In this document: piece by piece, positions 10,968-22,341 of the stretch
How positions within the stretch are numbered: the first letter of the stretch is position 1
Layout: each line of letters starts with the position of its first letter
Assembly: GCA_002786025.1 (NCBI GenBank)
Contig: NHNW01000049.1
Coordinates: 62,001 to 126,000, forward strand
From: Zasmidium citrigriseum
Taxonomy: Eukaryota > Ascomycota > Dothideomycetes > Mycosphaerellales > Mycosphaerellaceae
Direction: 5' to 3'
DNA length: 64,000 nucleotides
Notes under the pieces: generated by a model
The model's database searches: none
What the model saw: the letters and a program-made list of their open reading frames with translations, nothing else
Told to the model about the DNA's origin: nothing
Made by a program: the position numbers and the translations under genes

Positions 10968-12736
10968 CTACTTGAGACCCACATCCAAGTTCCAGAATAC
11001 ATTGCATGGGGTCACCATGGGCCGCATTGTAACCACGAGCTGAACAGCCTTACCCAAGCGGACTGTGGCGTATCCCTCGCTTGTGCTTGGAGACTTGTGC
11101 GATTGCGCAGTCACCATCCGGTATGTATCGTGAAGGTCACAAGCCGACTGCATGGCAGTAAGCTGCAAAAGCTTCTCGTCAGCGAAGACGAAGATGATAT
11201 CGACAGCTCTTTCGGTCCAGCCTCGCTCGTGAACTTCGATGCATTGAACCTTGACCCCTGCTGCGTGTGTAACGCCAAGCCCAGGGATGAAAGCTAACGC
11301 TTCTTTACTCCATGCCTCAGAGGGCCAGAACTCGCAGGCGGCAAGGCGAATTTTTTGAATGTGTCCAGGTGAGATGGTCATCTTCACGGAAGTAGCAGTG
11401 GGTGTCTCATCGGCGATGTGCACAATCTGTAGTCGTAAAGGTTCTCTCAGAATTGTGATCTTGCGCTGTTCCAGACCTGAGAAGCAAGGCTCAAATTGAG
11501 CGCCTACGACTGTCCAGTCAACTTTCTCACATTGCTTGCGACCAGTCAGGAAATATCGTCCACCTGCCGCAGCCTCCAACGGAAGCATGTAGACGGAAGC
11601 CGGATCACGAGTGGAGATGCAGTCGAGTATCGCTCCGAAAGATGGCATGACGTATTCTCTGAAAAGGTCGATGTCCTGAAATTGCGCGGACTGGTGTTTA
11701 TGCTGACTTGGCAAATGCGTAGCATCAACAAGCTCGCAGCTTCGGTTGCCTTTGAGCCGGACCAGGTAGGCTTCGATTTCTAGCCCGACGTTGTTGATGG
11801 AGTAGGCCGACCTGGTGCGGCATCGACCAGGAGTTACATGTGCCCGTGATAGAAAGCAGTTCGGTGATGGCGCCAGAAATGTGAGTTCCGACTCGACGCT
11901 GTACGCAAGCTCTTCTCTGGTTTGGCTCAGTGGCCACTCCCAGGCCAAAATGGATTGGTCCGCTGATTGCTTGATGATTTCTTGCTGCAATCTCTTGAAA
12001 GCATGTTGCGCTCCCTCCCCATAGTGTAACGGCATCACAATGTTGAAGAGTCCCAGAAGAGAATACGCCCTGTCCTCTGCCCGCGTTGTCTTCCGTTTTG
12101 CGGCCCAAGACATTCGCTGTGCGATGCTAGATCTTTGGAGCAAAGCAACGTCACTACGTAGAGCGTAGGGGTCGTCCACGTAAGAGTACTTTAAGACGTC
12201 CGCATTGATTCCGGTGATGGCTGATATCGTCGATGCGGATTCGGCTCGCGTTGTGATAGGACCCCACTTCCGGTTGTAAAGTGTAAGAGCTGGTGGTGCA
12301 ATTAGCTCTTGTAGCGTCCAACCTCTGGTAAACCACTGAGCATCGCGCAGCGCCAACTCAAGTTCCCTGTCGTGAGAATCGACAATATCCACATCCGATA
12401 AATACGCCTAACAGTGATTAGACATCTTATACCAATTGAACATGCAATTGATGGCCTCTGTCAGCTCTGTCGGGTCCGATTTGTTGATGCAGCATGTATC
12501 AATCCATACGTAAGAGAGGCCGTCGCTGTGAGCTTGCTCTATGGTGTAGAATATTGTATCTTCTTCCAGCCGGCTTTGCGAGCAACTTGCGCGGGGCTGA
12601 GATTTACAACGTCTTGATAAGTCACCTCTTCGTGGCCTGGATTGATCCATGTGTGGGAGAGAATCGCATATCGCGGATATGGACCGTGTGATGGGACATG
12701 CTGAAATTGGAGATCGGCAACCTGTAAGAGCCGCAT
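10968..12736 (-). pseudogene. HET-domain gene inactivated by a frameshift and a nonsense codon
   Basis: The 5' part (12736 downward) reads MRLLQVADLQFQHV..YAILSHTWIN..EVTYQDV..KAGWKKIQ, a textbook start of a Pezizomycotina HET domain. It then meets a stop. The next conserved block, EQAHSDGLSYVWIDTCCINK, continues in another frame. Alignment to the family spacing suggests about 5 extra bases near 12545-12556. Further on, the expected CYAYLSDV motif reads C-stop-AYLSDV, with TAG at 12408..12410 in the same frame as the long 3' frame (10968 to about 12407). A 25-bp GT..AG stretch spans this stop but is too short to splice and would shift frame. The rest, from DIVDSHDRELELALRDAQWFTRGWTLQEL and AEDRAYSLLGLF onward, is intact for ~470 residues. 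So the gene was disabled near its start and not yet eroded. Confidence 0.8.
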
Positions 12737-13749
12737 TGAGACAGGGCTCTATAACTTCGTCCGCGGAAGATGTGTGCGGTGGTTCACGAGCACTGTTGGT
12801 CCGATCTTTGCATTCCGGAAGAGAGTCGTCCAGCGTTGCTAGAGTGTGCCGGATCCTTTCACAGGCCCAGGAGATGACGGAGATCAGTTCGCAGACCGGA
12901 TTTCATGTTTAATTGAATCCACAAAGTCGGAATGAAGTAACATGTGGCCATGCAAGCCGCATCGCCTCAATTCGGCTCCGCCACCTGCAACCACCGGCAG
13001 AGCACATCCGTGGCATCTTGTGACTGGAAGGCCACGCGTGATCTGTCCTCAATGCGATACCAATCGTGATTCTGGAGCTGAAGTGGACGAAAGGTGCGAG
13101 ACGGAGCCTCATGCGGGATGTCGAAGGTGGTCAAACATTCTCCTTGTTGTTGTGTCGTGTTGGGAGGTGAGGTCCCCAGCACGGGCCATCTCGCTTACTC
13201 TACCAATGGACTGGCATCCTTGTCTCCTCCCTTTCTCCATCGTCTCTCCCTCCTCGAACATTCCTCTTCATCATACGAAGTGCGTCCCAATGCTTGAGAT
13301 CCTGCCACGATGCGAAAAACGTTCTCAGGCTCTCATGGATGCTGTGCAGTGGACGATGCACATCACAAGCGGCGGCTGAGCGGCCTCTATCGAAGAGCCT
13401 CCACGCATTCTTCTGATCTCTCTTGTCCGCTGCGGACATCCACACAATGTTTCTAACGTGGGAGATATCATCCTCACAGCCAAAGGCGACCTCCACCATG
13501 GCATGCAGAAACCGAGCTGCTCAGCCCCCAAGAGGTTTTGACTTGATGGCCAGACTTTGCTTCTCAGCCTTCCTGCAAGCCACATTCGAAGGTAGCGCTG
13601 CAGGACGGCACGGTTGAGGGGCCAACTTCAAGATCAGCACGCGACAGAGCCTCTCTTCTCTTTCTTGCCATTCCGCGTACTTTCTCGCTCTCTTCGTCGC
13701 ATTTCGGCTGTCAGCCCTTCTCCGGACACACAACGTTGCTGCCATCCTC
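12737..13749. other. Divergent intergenic region, HET pseudogene / membrane protein
   Basis: About 1 kb. Several open frames of up to ~145 codons occur but lack recognisable motifs and overlap one another on both strands, so I do not call them. Confidence 0.5.
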
Positions 13750-16043
13750 ATGGCCATCAGCCGGATATTTGCTTCTGCGCATCCGCACGCAGACTATGAC
13801 TCTATACACTGGCGAGCACCCACCCTCATGGTGGCATCGCTGCTTGTCGGACTTGCATTTGCCATTGGACATCACGAGTTCTACCGATCGTTGAACCACA
13901 CCGAAGTGCGCTCGGCACCATACGAGTTCGGAGGGTGGGAGATTACGCCGCAACAGCTCAACACGGCTGGTGGCACGGCTTTCGCTTTCGCCGCGAAGGC
14001 CAGTCTGGTGTTGGCCATTTCCACAGCCTATGTGCAGCTGTTTTTCCGAGCAATCGCAAAAGCCGGTCACGGAGTGGCCTACATCGACAGCTGGTTCTCA
14101 GGCTTGAGCGACATCACTTCCCTCTTTGGCGTGACAACATTCTGGACGCAGCCTCTACTAGCTGTCATTGCGTTGACTGCATGGTGAGTCCAACGCTTGT
14201 TGAGCCACATGCTAGGTACACAGGCTGAATCTCTCAGGCTCCTTCCCATTGCGGCCATCATCACGCCGGCCACACTCTCTGTTACTTTCGATTATTTACC
14301 ACCCTTTGAGCAATCACTCTTCGTGCCTCTGCCCGCCTTTGAAAGTCTGAAGTTGGCCGACTTCGACGACGAAGGATACCTTTACTATCAGCGACCGAGC
14401 ATTGAAGGGTCCAGAGTCGTAGAAGCAGCAGCAGCAGCAGGGTCCATTCTACCAATTGCACCGCCCGCAGTGAATGCTTCGTGGCTCGTCACCCTACCAT
14501 TCCCAAGATTCACCTGCGAGCATGTCAACGAAACGCTTCTGGGTGCCATTAAGGACAATGTTGCAAGTGTGCTGGGGCCTTATATGGCTTCAATTTACAA
14601 AATTGCTGAACTCGAAGACGACGAGAAGCCCGGTGTGTTCTCAGAGGCCATGTTCAACTATATGTCTTGGCCAGGTAACGAAGAAGGCTACATGGATGGG
14701 CCGCAAATGATGCCGTTCTTCACAGAGACCGAGCCATCTGAGGACAATCGAACCAGACCGAATGCAAATCAAGTAGCAGCCACCGCACTGCAAAGTGGAC
14801 TGAACTGGTTCCGCGGCGAGAACTGGGATCTGCTCTTCGTAGCCGCTCTTACTCGTCTAATGCCTGGCCAGCCTCGCACGGATGACGACGACGATCGATT
14901 TCTGACTGAGTTCAAAACCTGGAACTTCTCTTCCCGTGCTGGAGCGCGCAAAGCCATGGATTGGGCATTTGAAGAAGCAACAGTCCTGCGCTGCAAGCTT
15001 GTGCCAGCTAACTACACTCTTCGCTTCACGTACGACGGGCCATCTCAAGCACAGAACATAGAGATCGTGCATGTGGTAGATGTCGATATGAGCCTCGATT
15101 ATACCACTTCCGACGACGGGCCGCCGGCTTCTCCAGGTGTAGGTCATTCTGGGTGTTTCCGCCTTACTGGTAACAGTTCGTTAGACTGTGGTATCGACGC
15201 CGGGAGCCTACTCCAATGGTCATACAAAGCCATGGCAGACCTGTTTTCAAGCCTCACGATCGGAGCGTCGAATTATGCAGGCGTCGAGAACACCGCGGAG
15301 ATGACGGCAACGCTGTCTGGCATAGAGCTGTATGCTGGTCCCAATGCCACGAAGAGTCCTTTCCGGAGTTACGAATACAAGAGTAAAGTACTCTCCACGT
15401 CATTGGCAGACACCGTAGAGCTTGAGTCGCTCAATACGCCTTCCATGGGCGTGCAGGACCTGGTCACCAGCAAGAATGCAACTCGTGCGATCAACGAGGC
15501 CTACAGTATGACTCGACCCCCGTTGAAATCTACGAACCGCAAGAAGTTGAAGAATGCCATCGAAGAACTCTTCTTCAACGTCACCATGTCAATGGCCAGT
15601 TCACCGAAATTCGCGTGAGTTTTGCCTGTCTTCCCACTTGATATCGATCTGACTAGTCTCACAGCTACAACATCACGGCCCCAAACAGACCAGATAATGT
15701 GACCGTGACCATTCGAAACATGGGAAACATATACTCCTACTCGGCCGACAAACTCTGGCTCGCGTACGGCCTAGCCGTAGGCATCACATTCCTGAACGTG
15801 GGTCTTGGGCTCCTGGCAATATACAAAAGCGGCGCATCGTTCACTTCCAAGTTCTCCACAATCGTCAGGGCGACCAAGAACGCACACATCGATGTCGACA
15901 CGGACGAGCACAGATGCCCGGGTAAAGACCCCCTACCTAGGCCCTGGAAGGGAGCCACTTTCAGATTGCATGGAGGCGCGGGACTTGAACTGAAGAGTCT
16001 TAAATCGGGGGCGTATAGTTCCGTCAGCGGCCAGCCAGAGTAG
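13750..16043 (+). CDS. Polytopic fungal membrane protein, family of unknown function
   Basis: Three exons, 13750..14183, 14238..15614 and 15665..16043, give 729 aa with clean GT-AG borders (W-LLPIAAIITPATLSV and FA-YNITAP junctions). The topology looks like three N-terminal membrane segments (~27-43, ~77-95, ~130-160), a large external loop rich in N-glycosylation sites (~190-600), and one more membrane segment near residues ~628-650 followed by a short basic cytosolic tail. The N-terminal GHHEFYRSL motif and the ITPATLSV stretch recur in a large Pezizomycotina-specific family that databases sometimes label formylmethionine deformylase-like. I see nothing enzymatic that supports that label. 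The function is unknown and the plasma membrane is a likely site. Confidence 0.8.
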
Positions 16044-16480
16044 AGAAATTACTGGAAGACCTACAAATTGCAATGCTCTGGATTCGGAAGTCAGGTCGAC
16101 GAGAATCATGATGATTCGGAGCTTCCCTAGCCAGGAATTCCAATCGATGGTCAGTTAGAACTACACCGCGAACCTCCGCGTTCGTGTCCGCGTTCGCCAA
16201 GGATATGCATCGAGCCACATTATCTAATCCATCTTGGCGAACGGGCTGTACAGGTTGAGGATCAACTAGACTGAAGCTTGTGTCAGACAGAGAAAAATTG
16301 CAATGGCATCGTTTGTGTCCGGACGAGACGCCAAGGTGAGACATCTGCCTCGACAATTTACTTACTACAGGTCGTCATCTGTGGTTCGATCAAGCCGGGG
16401 ATGTCATCACTGGACGACAAGGTCACCAAATAAAGCCGGACGACGACTGAGCAAGTCCTCATCATTGCAATTCGATCGCC
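16044..16480. other. Intergenic, promoter of the SMP-30-like gene
   Basis: About 440 bp between two same-strand genes. The final ~100 bp is a C/T-rich leader. Nothing else is recognised. Confidence 0.5.
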
Positions 16481-17668
16481 ATGTCTCATACCGCCGCATT
16501 GTACATGCGGCTCTTTGCGCTTGCTTCCACGGTTCACGCAACCGTCAGCTTGGTATCGATACCTGCCGAGCTCACGTACCTACTTCCCTCGTCATTCGTT
16601 CCGCAACGCGATTACACCTTCGTCAATGGCACAACTACAAACGCGCCATCCATCGATGACCTACTCCACTCAGCCTCGCTCGCCCCTTTCATCGCTTACG
16701 ACCAAGAATTCGAAGCTCTACTTGGATCGAATGCAAGCATCGCTCTAGTCGAACAGAGGGATACTAACTTCGCTGGCGAGGCTGGAGTTTGGATTCCCGA
16801 GCGAGACGAAGTCTGGTACACCACCTGGATCAACGATGGACCAACCCACGTGGAAATTCTGGACCTGAGAACAAACGCGATCCGGAATTTGACTTCCTCC
16901 CGACCTCTACAGAACCCGAATGGAGGCTTCTACCATCGTGGCTTGATGTACTTCACATGCCTGCGTGACGATTCACGGGGCTGGCCCGGTGGCATCGTCT
17001 CGGTGGACCCAGAGACCGGGCACGTCGAGGACATACTCAACTCCTACTTTGGGCTGAAGTTCGACTCGATCGACGATCTCGCGTGGGTGACAAACTCCAA
17101 AACGAATGAATCATACATGTTCTTCACCGACCTGCCCTTCACAAGCACCCAGCCCGCGACGAACGACACTGCGCCGCAGGGACTATGGAGATTCGATCCC
17201 CGGAAAAAGACATTAAAGCCAGCCATCAGCCGGACCGACTTCCCCGTAGCAAACGGCGTACGTTTCTCGAAAGATCAAAAGACAATGTTCGTCACCGATT
17301 TCGGGGGCGATGATCGAGCAAGAGTGTGGGGTCTTCCAGCACAGGTTGGCGTCCCGGGTATCTACAAATATGATCTGGACGATGAGATGATGCCCGTTAA
17401 TAGGCGTATATTTGGAGTGGCTCGAATGCAAGCACCAGACGGTATTCGTGTGGATGATAAGGGCAGAGTCTGGACTGGCGAGGGAGAAGGTGTGGTCGTG
17501 CGTAACCCCGAAGGGAAAGTCATTGGTGTCTTCAACGCACAGTACTTCACGAGGGATGCTGTCAACACTGCCATTGTACAATTCGCTCTTGCGGGAGACA
17601 AGCTTGTGGTTCTGGGCCAGGACAAGCTATGGGTGGTCCAATTGGCGGAGACGGTGACGACGGAGTAG
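16481..17668 (+). CDS. Secreted SMP-30/gluconolactonase/LRE-like protein
   Basis: A 395-aa single-exon protein with a hydrophobic N-terminal stretch (~7-25) that looks like a signal peptide. The body is a six-bladed beta-propeller of the SMP-30/gluconolactonase type. Landmarks are EAGVWIPERDEVWYTTW, ASLDDLAWV-like FDSIDDLAWV, a FTDLPF blade, FPVANGVRFSKDQKTMFVTDF (family NGI/NGV..S.D...Y(V/F)TD) and the final MQAPDGIRVDDKGRVWTG motif (DG(I/L)..D..G..W). Metal-binding acidic and Asn residues appear to be kept. The family hydrolyses lactones such as gluconolactone in the periplasm or outside the cell; the substrate here is unknown. Several NxS/T sites fit a secreted protein. Confidence 0.85.
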   Translation: MSHTAALYMRLFALASTVHATVSLVSIPAELTYLLPSSFVPQRDYTFVNGTTTNAPSIDDLLHSASLAPFIAYDQEFEALLGSNASIALVEQRDTNFAGEAGVWIPERDEVWYTTWINDGPTHVEILDLRTNAIRNLTSSRPLQNPNGGFYHRGLMYFTCLRDDSRGWPGGIVSVDPETGHVEDILNSYFGLKFDSIDDLAWVTNSKTNESYMFFTDLPFTSTQPATNDTAPQGLWRFDPRKKTLKPAISRTDFPVANGVRFSKDQKTMFVTDFGGDDRARVWGLPAQVGVPGIYKYDLDDEMMPVNRRIFGVARMQAPDGIRVDDKGRVWTGEGEGVVVRNPEGKVIGVFNAQYFTRDAVNTAIVQFALAGDKLVVLGQDKLWVVQLAETVTTE

Positions 17669-17915
17669 AGAAACATTGGACAAGATGGAACGCATTCGGG
17701 AATTGCTTGATTCGGTGTGCAACACTGCACGATTTTCTGATCTTCGACATTTGTCTTCGTGCAAGCCACCACGACAAGCCATCGGATCACCACACAGGGA
17801 CTTGTTCATGCAGAAGGCTGATCAGCTATACCTCTGAACCTGTTAGAGACACTCGACTCAGTCAATCTTCCACGCTTACTACCTCCTGCTCTTACTTTGG
17901 AGATTGTCCTGGCCT

Positions 17916-18239
17916 TTATGCCGACTTTACCACATCGCCGAAGAGAAAGACGGGAGCCCTATTGCTAAACTTGGCCACATCGCCCATGATTCCAGCTGCT
18001 TCCGGTCCGGTGAAGGCGGCCTGCAGCTTTTCGTTCGATTCCCAGAAGACATCGCTGCCGAAGACATATTTAGGCGGACTGCCGTCTGGTCCTGGTGCAA
18101 ACTTGCGAACATTCCATCCGGTGACACCATATTTCGCCCATTGCTCTTTGATCAACGGCATGTGGTGTGAAGTGTAGTATTCGATGTCGTATTCGGCGTC
18201 GGGCTCGTTTGGGAAGAGGACGGTGATGATGAACGACAT
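17916..18239 (-). CDS. EthD-domain small protein
   Basis: A 107-aa single-exon protein whose whole length matches the EthD dimeric alpha/beta-barrel fold. Landmarks are the first strand MSFIITVLFPNEP, the DIEYYTSHHMPLI helix with its His pair, the SPPKYVFGSDVFWES strand and a KLQAAFTGPEAAGIMGDVAKF helix. EthD-like proteins occur in degradation pathways (first described in ethyl-tert-butyl-ether catabolism) and as small cyclase- or decarboxylase-like partners in fungal polyketide clusters. The divergent SDR 397 bp away is the closest neighbour. A joint role is possible, but there is no polyketide synthase in view. Confidence 0.88.
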   Translation of the reverse strand: MSFIITVLFPNEPDAEYDIEYYTSHHMPLIKEQWAKYGVTGWNVRKFAPGPDGSPPKYVFGSDVFWESNEKLQAAFTGPEAAGIMGDVAKFSNRAPVFLFGDVVKSA

Positions 18240-18636
18240 TCTGGCTCTGCTCTGGTATGTTGAATTGTCGACAAGTCAAGGTCGCAGGATTTGATCTCCA
18301 TCGGAGAGTTCGAGTCTCCAAGACATCTCTGTCATGGACATACGGGTTATTTGCAAAGTCCGGACCCGGTCAACTACTCAGGGATAACCACGGGCCGAGT
18401 GTTGAAGACTTTTGGTGCCGTGGAAGCGGACAGGAAGCGGACAGGACGCGGACGTGCGGACCCGCTCATACCGTACTTGATCTGCGGTAGAACTAGCTGC
18501 TCGCATCGAGACCGAGTCTCGTATCTGCTTGGCGACTTTGAGGATTGAAGCCGATCTCTGGAATCGACCTCATCGTTGGAAGAGGTATGTCTTCCTAGCA
18601 TCATTGTTCAAGCACCCTTGCATTGCGACAACCACA
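18240..18636. other. Divergent spacer EthD / SDR with a short GCGGAC repeat
   Basis: About 400 bp shared by two divergent genes. At 18424-18465 the motif AAGCGGACAGG occurs twice head-to-tail, followed by two looser GCGGAC copies. This is a short G-rich direct repeat in a shared promoter. Confidence 0.5.
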
Positions 18637-19504
18637 ATGGCTACCATCAAGCATACCTATGTCCTCGTCACGGGAGGAAACCGAGGTCCGTATGTCAATT
18701 TCAAATTGTGGCCGTCCACTGAGCATAGGCAGGCATCGGTAGAGGCCTCGTTACTCTCTTCTTATCCCGCTCAAACACTACAGTCGTAGCAGGCGTACGC
18801 GAGCCGTCAAGTGCTTCCGCACAGGAGCTATTCGACCTTCCGAGAGGTACCAACAGCTCGATCTGTGTCGCTCAAATCGACAGTTCCGTCGAAGGGAGTG
18901 CCTCAACAGTCATCGACGAAGTCACTTCTCGAAATGACATTCCAAGACTCGACATCGTCATCGCAAACGCAGGCATTTCTTCGTACTTTGGCAAAGCGAC
19001 AGAGACTCCGTCAGAGGAAATGCTTAAACACTTCTCAGTCAACACGATTGGATCACTGCTCCTATTCCAAGCTACTGCAAAGCTTCTGGCTGCCGCCCCT
19101 GAGCCCAAGTTCTTGGCGGTTTCTTCAGGCGCCGGAAGCATCGGCGGTATGGAAATGCTCAAGGATGTCTATAACACCGCATATGGTGCCTCTAAAGCGG
19201 CGTTGAACTTCGTCGTGAGAAGGATTCACTTCGAACATCCGCATATGATTGCGTTTGCTGTCAATCCAGGCTGGCTCCAGACAGATGTGAGTTTCCCGCC
19301 CACATTGATCAATTTATCACACAATGTCGAATTTCTGACTTTTCGAAGCTTGGTAACCACGCAGCTACTTCTGCAGGTCTGGACGTGGCTCCAACGCCAG
19401 TAGAGGAAGGCGTGAGAGGTATTGTGCAGCGCATAGACGAAGCTACCAGGGAAGCGACCTCTGGCACCTTCCTCAACTATGACGGCAAGCCCATCCCTTG
19501 GTAA
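18637..19504 (+). CDS. Short-chain dehydrogenase/reductase, norsolorinic-acid-ketoreductase-like
   Basis: Exons 18637..18685, 18733..19286 and 19349..19504 give 252 aa. The first intron interrupts the nucleotide-binding motif TGGNRGIG exactly after TGGNRG. The others are TD-LGNHAATSAG. Catalytic elements are NAG (~95), the active-site Ser in FLAVSSGAGS and YGASK (Tyr/Lys). The C-terminus GTFLNYDGKPIPW is characteristic of the fungal ketoreductase subgroup that includes aflatoxin Nor-1. This subgroup is widespread, so similarity does not imply a mycotoxin route. It probably uses NADP(H), judging by the motif type. The gene is divergent from the EthD gene. Confidence 0.87.
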
Positions 19505-19826
19505 ACAGCGTACTCTACATTTGCTACCGCCGACAAGTCGACCGCACCTCAAGAGATGCATCTTTTCAGAAGACATGAGATCGACAATAGAATGACAAAA
19601 CCTCTCAAAGATGAAGAATTGAAGCCTTTGTTGACCGCGCATCGAAAATGTCTGCAGCAACCCAGGCCGTCGTTGCTCTACATGGACCGAAAGATATCCC
19701 CCAGGACAAATTTCCACGCCAGATCTCGAGCGAGCCGAATCAATTCGACAGGGGAAAGCGAGCAGTGAAGGCAGAAGTGCTTGCCTCCTGTTCGAGATGT
19801 CGACATTGGAGAACTACCTCTGACCC
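19505..19826. other. Convergent intergenic spacer
   Basis: The 3' ends of two convergent SDR genes. Nothing else is seen. Confidence 0.5.
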
Positions 19827-20803
19827 CTACAACCTCCCAATATTAACCTTATACAACCCCTCCTTCTCAATCCTCCCACCCTCAGCCTTGCAAATCTCCT
19901 CAAGCACCGGCTCAAACTCCTCATCCGCACTAACATGCCTCCCATCCAACCCCCTCGCCCTCTCATCACAACAAAGCGCAACCATAAAATCCGCCGGCAA
20001 CTCCATAGTCCCCATCGCACTCTTCCCCGCACTCGCCTTAATATGCTCCATAAAAGCCTGCTGTGCCGGATGCTCCATAGCATCCATATTTATCGCGCTC
20101 TTCCCGAGCTCCGTCCCACCGACCATACCAGGGTCGACGGCGAAGGATAAGACCCCGGTGCCGGAGAGTTCCGGGACGAGGGATTCGTGGAATTTGGAGA
20201 TGGCGGCTTTGGAGGAGGCGTAGGCTGTCATGACGGGGAGCTGGAGCGTTGCGACGCCGGAGGAGACGGAGAGGACGATGCCGCTGCCACGTTTGATCAT
20301 GCCCGGGAGCACGGCGCGGGTTAGAGCGACTGGAGCCCGGACGTTGACTTCGTAGACTTTCCACCAGACATCAATATCCTCGGACTCCATGACCAGAGGG
20401 CCAATTCGAGAGATTCCGGCATTGTTGATCAAGATATCGATCGGGCCGAGTTCCTTCTCCACAGTCTCGACGATCGTCTTCGGTGCGGATTTCTGGGATA
20501 CATCTGCGGTTATGGGGATTGCTATCCCGCCGGAGGCTTTGATCTCGGAGACGAGGGTGGTGAGGTCTGGTTCGCGGCGGGCTATTACGGCGGTTGAGGC
20601 GCCTGCTGCTGCGAAGGCTTTGGCTGTTGCGCGGCCGATGCCGACTGAGGCGCCTGTTACTACGACCTGGAGAGGGGTGTTAGTGAGTGGTGCTTTTGGA
20701 GAGGGAGGGGAGGACGAACCACTTTGCCTTTGAGCTTGCCGGCATACTTCTGAGGAGCGATGAAAGGGTATGTTGCGGTGACGTGCTTGAGTGTGTTGGG
20801 CAT
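19827..20803 (-). CDS. Short-chain dehydrogenase/reductase
   Basis: Exons 20720..20803 and 19827..20666 (intron 20667..20719, 53 bp) give 307 aa. The start at 20803 was chosen because it joins LKGKV to VVVTGASVGIG across the intron and removes a low-complexity open stretch upstream. Landmarks are the Rossmann motif TGASVGIG, ITADVSQ (adenine-ring loop), NNAGISRIG, SVSSGVATL (active-site Ser) and AYASSKAAI (Tyr/Lys). The ARREP arginine after strand 2 suggests NADP preference. The classical family runs 250-300 aa; the substrate cannot be read from the sequence. It is unrelated in detail to the neighbouring convergent SDR, so this is not a recent tandem duplication. Confidence 0.87.
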
Positions 20804-21435
20804 GTTTGATTTCTTTCTCAGTCTCTTTCGATGCTGAGGGGAGATGCTGGTGATGGAGTCTGTGGGATGATCGAGCTCTTTCCGCCTCCATCCCTACTGC
20901 CTTTATATCCCGGACGACTACCCTTCGGCTAAGGATTCATTTCAAAGCACCAGGCCTCTGTATCACCCAAAATCGGATTTAAATGTGACAGCAGAGCAGA
21001 GAGCTTGCCCTTTTGGCGAGAAAGATCCCTACCCAGATGGACATGAGGTAGCTCCGAATCCTTCGACGGAGGAACAAAGCTCGAGACGATTCCGCTTTGA
21101 GTATGCTGATTGCAGGCTTTCTTAGACCCGATGTGTCCATGTAGCGTCCGACTTTGTCGTTCATACGTCGTAAGGTGGGTTCTCATCTTCTTCCACTGCC
21201 TTCGATGCTGGTCTTTGGAGCTGGTACCTGGATTCTTTGATGAGTAGCGTCTTTTGCCAAAGCAGGCCGTGGATCATTTGTTTCCCGAACGTTTTTTGAG
21301 GTTTAATAGAAAAGACATAACAAGACAATCGCATATGTACAAATCCAATACAGTCAAACAAACGCCTCGCAATGTACCCAATACAACATTAGCAGTCCAT
21401 CAATCATCAAAACCAAACACTCCCATCGTCCCCGT
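20804..21435. other. Intergenic, SDR promoter / cupin 3' end
   Basis: About 630 bp. AT content rises at 21290-21420 towards the 3' end of the cupin gene. No gene is recognised. Confidence 0.5.
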
Positions 21436-22341
21436 CTATTTCATCCCACACTTGCTCAAACAGCTATCAACAGCCTGCACAAGATTCCCCGGCAACGTAG
21501 TCCTAAACATCTCAATATCCTTCCCATCAATCGTACTGATCTCCCCGAGCGTAATATTGACAATCTTCTCATCCAAAAAGAAGAAGTTCTGAGCAACCTG
21601 ACTCGTCCCGGGATCCGCACTATTCAGCGTAGCAATGAACGTAGCAGGTTCACAAGTCGGGTTGAATTGATAGTGGATAGAACCCATAGGGAAGACAGTC
21701 CCTTGGAAAGCCGTGAGATTGGTCGGGACTTGGGTGGTGAGTTGGCCCGTGGCCGGGTTAGCGAGGAAGCCATTCTCGAGCATGAATCCCGTCTCCAATG
21801 TGCCTTGGACGACAGTCAACCACTCCGTAGCCCTCGGGTGCGTGTGCGGGCTGTTCATGCTGCAGGGGTTGAGGAAGCCGACGGCGGTGGCGATGCCTTG
21901 GTCAAGGAGGATGGGGAAGTTGTTTTCGTTGGCGAGGACGAAACGGCCTCCCTTTCCGAGCGGTGGAGCGCGGGCGCCGAAGTCGAAGACGGTGCGTTGG
22001 CGGAGGGTGTCGGGGTCGAGGAGGGCTTTGCCGGCGCCGTCGACGGTTAGGAGGGTGTTGAAGCGTTGGACGTTCGTGACGTCTTGATTCGCGAGTCGTG
22101 CGAGAGAAGCTGCCGCGGCAGCCGCCGAAGCCGCAGCAGCGGAGTTGACAGGCGCGGCAGAAGGCTGCGAAATCGTTGGAAGAGCGGTGTTGACCGATGG
22201 GGCGGAAGAGGCGGACATGCTGCCGGCAGTCGAAGTCATCGTCATCATGGTCGATGGGGAGGAGTAGCTGTCCGCGTAAGGGGCTCCAGAGACGCTGGCG
22301 GCGGCACCGAGGCCGGCGGCAATGTAGCGGGCGATGGCCAT
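21436..22341 (-). CDS. Germin/spherulin-type secreted cupin
   Basis: A 301-aa single-exon protein starting at 22341. Further upstream the frame stays open but reads as unlikely sequence. A signal peptide (~1-20) is followed by a Ser/Thr/Ala-rich linker (~20-90). Then comes a single cupin domain with both germin boxes: NSPHTHPRATEWLTVVQG (~158-175, with two His and the Glu) and FPMGSIHYQFNP (~217-228, with the third His). These four residues bind Mn in germins, and all are present. Fungal relatives are annotated as spherulin 1-like. Oxalate oxidase or superoxide-dismutase activity is known for some germins and cannot be assumed here. It is probably a wall or extracellular protein. Confidence 0.87.
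   Translation of the reverse strand: MAIARYIAAGLGAAASVSGAPYADSYSSPSTMMTMTSTAGSMSASSAPSVNTALPTISQPSAAPVNSAAAASAAAAAASLARLANQDVTNVQRFNTLLTVDGAGKALLDPDTLRQRTVFDFGARAPPLGKGGRFVLANENNFPILLDQGIATAVGFLNPCSMNSPHTHPRATEWLTVVQGTLETGFMLENGFLANPATGQLTTQVPTNLTAFQGTVFPMGSIHYQFNPTCEPATFIATLNSADPGTSQVAQNFFFLDEKIVNITLGEISTIDGKDIEMFRTTLPGNLVQAVDSCLSKCGMK

Noticed and set aside
12408..12432. A 25-bp GT..CTAAT..AG interval spanning the TAG of the second HET gene, as a possible intron.
   Set aside because: Too short for spliceosomal removal and not a multiple of three, so it would not restore the frame.
13750..16043. Labelling the large membrane protein a formylmethionine deformylase.
   Set aside because: It is a polytopic protein without any peptide-deformylase motif; that label is a known propagated name, not evidence.
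18290..18335. A GGAGAGTTCGAGTCTCC hairpin resembling a tRNA T-arm.
   Set aside because: No matching acceptor, D-arm or anticodon arm at the right spacing upstream.
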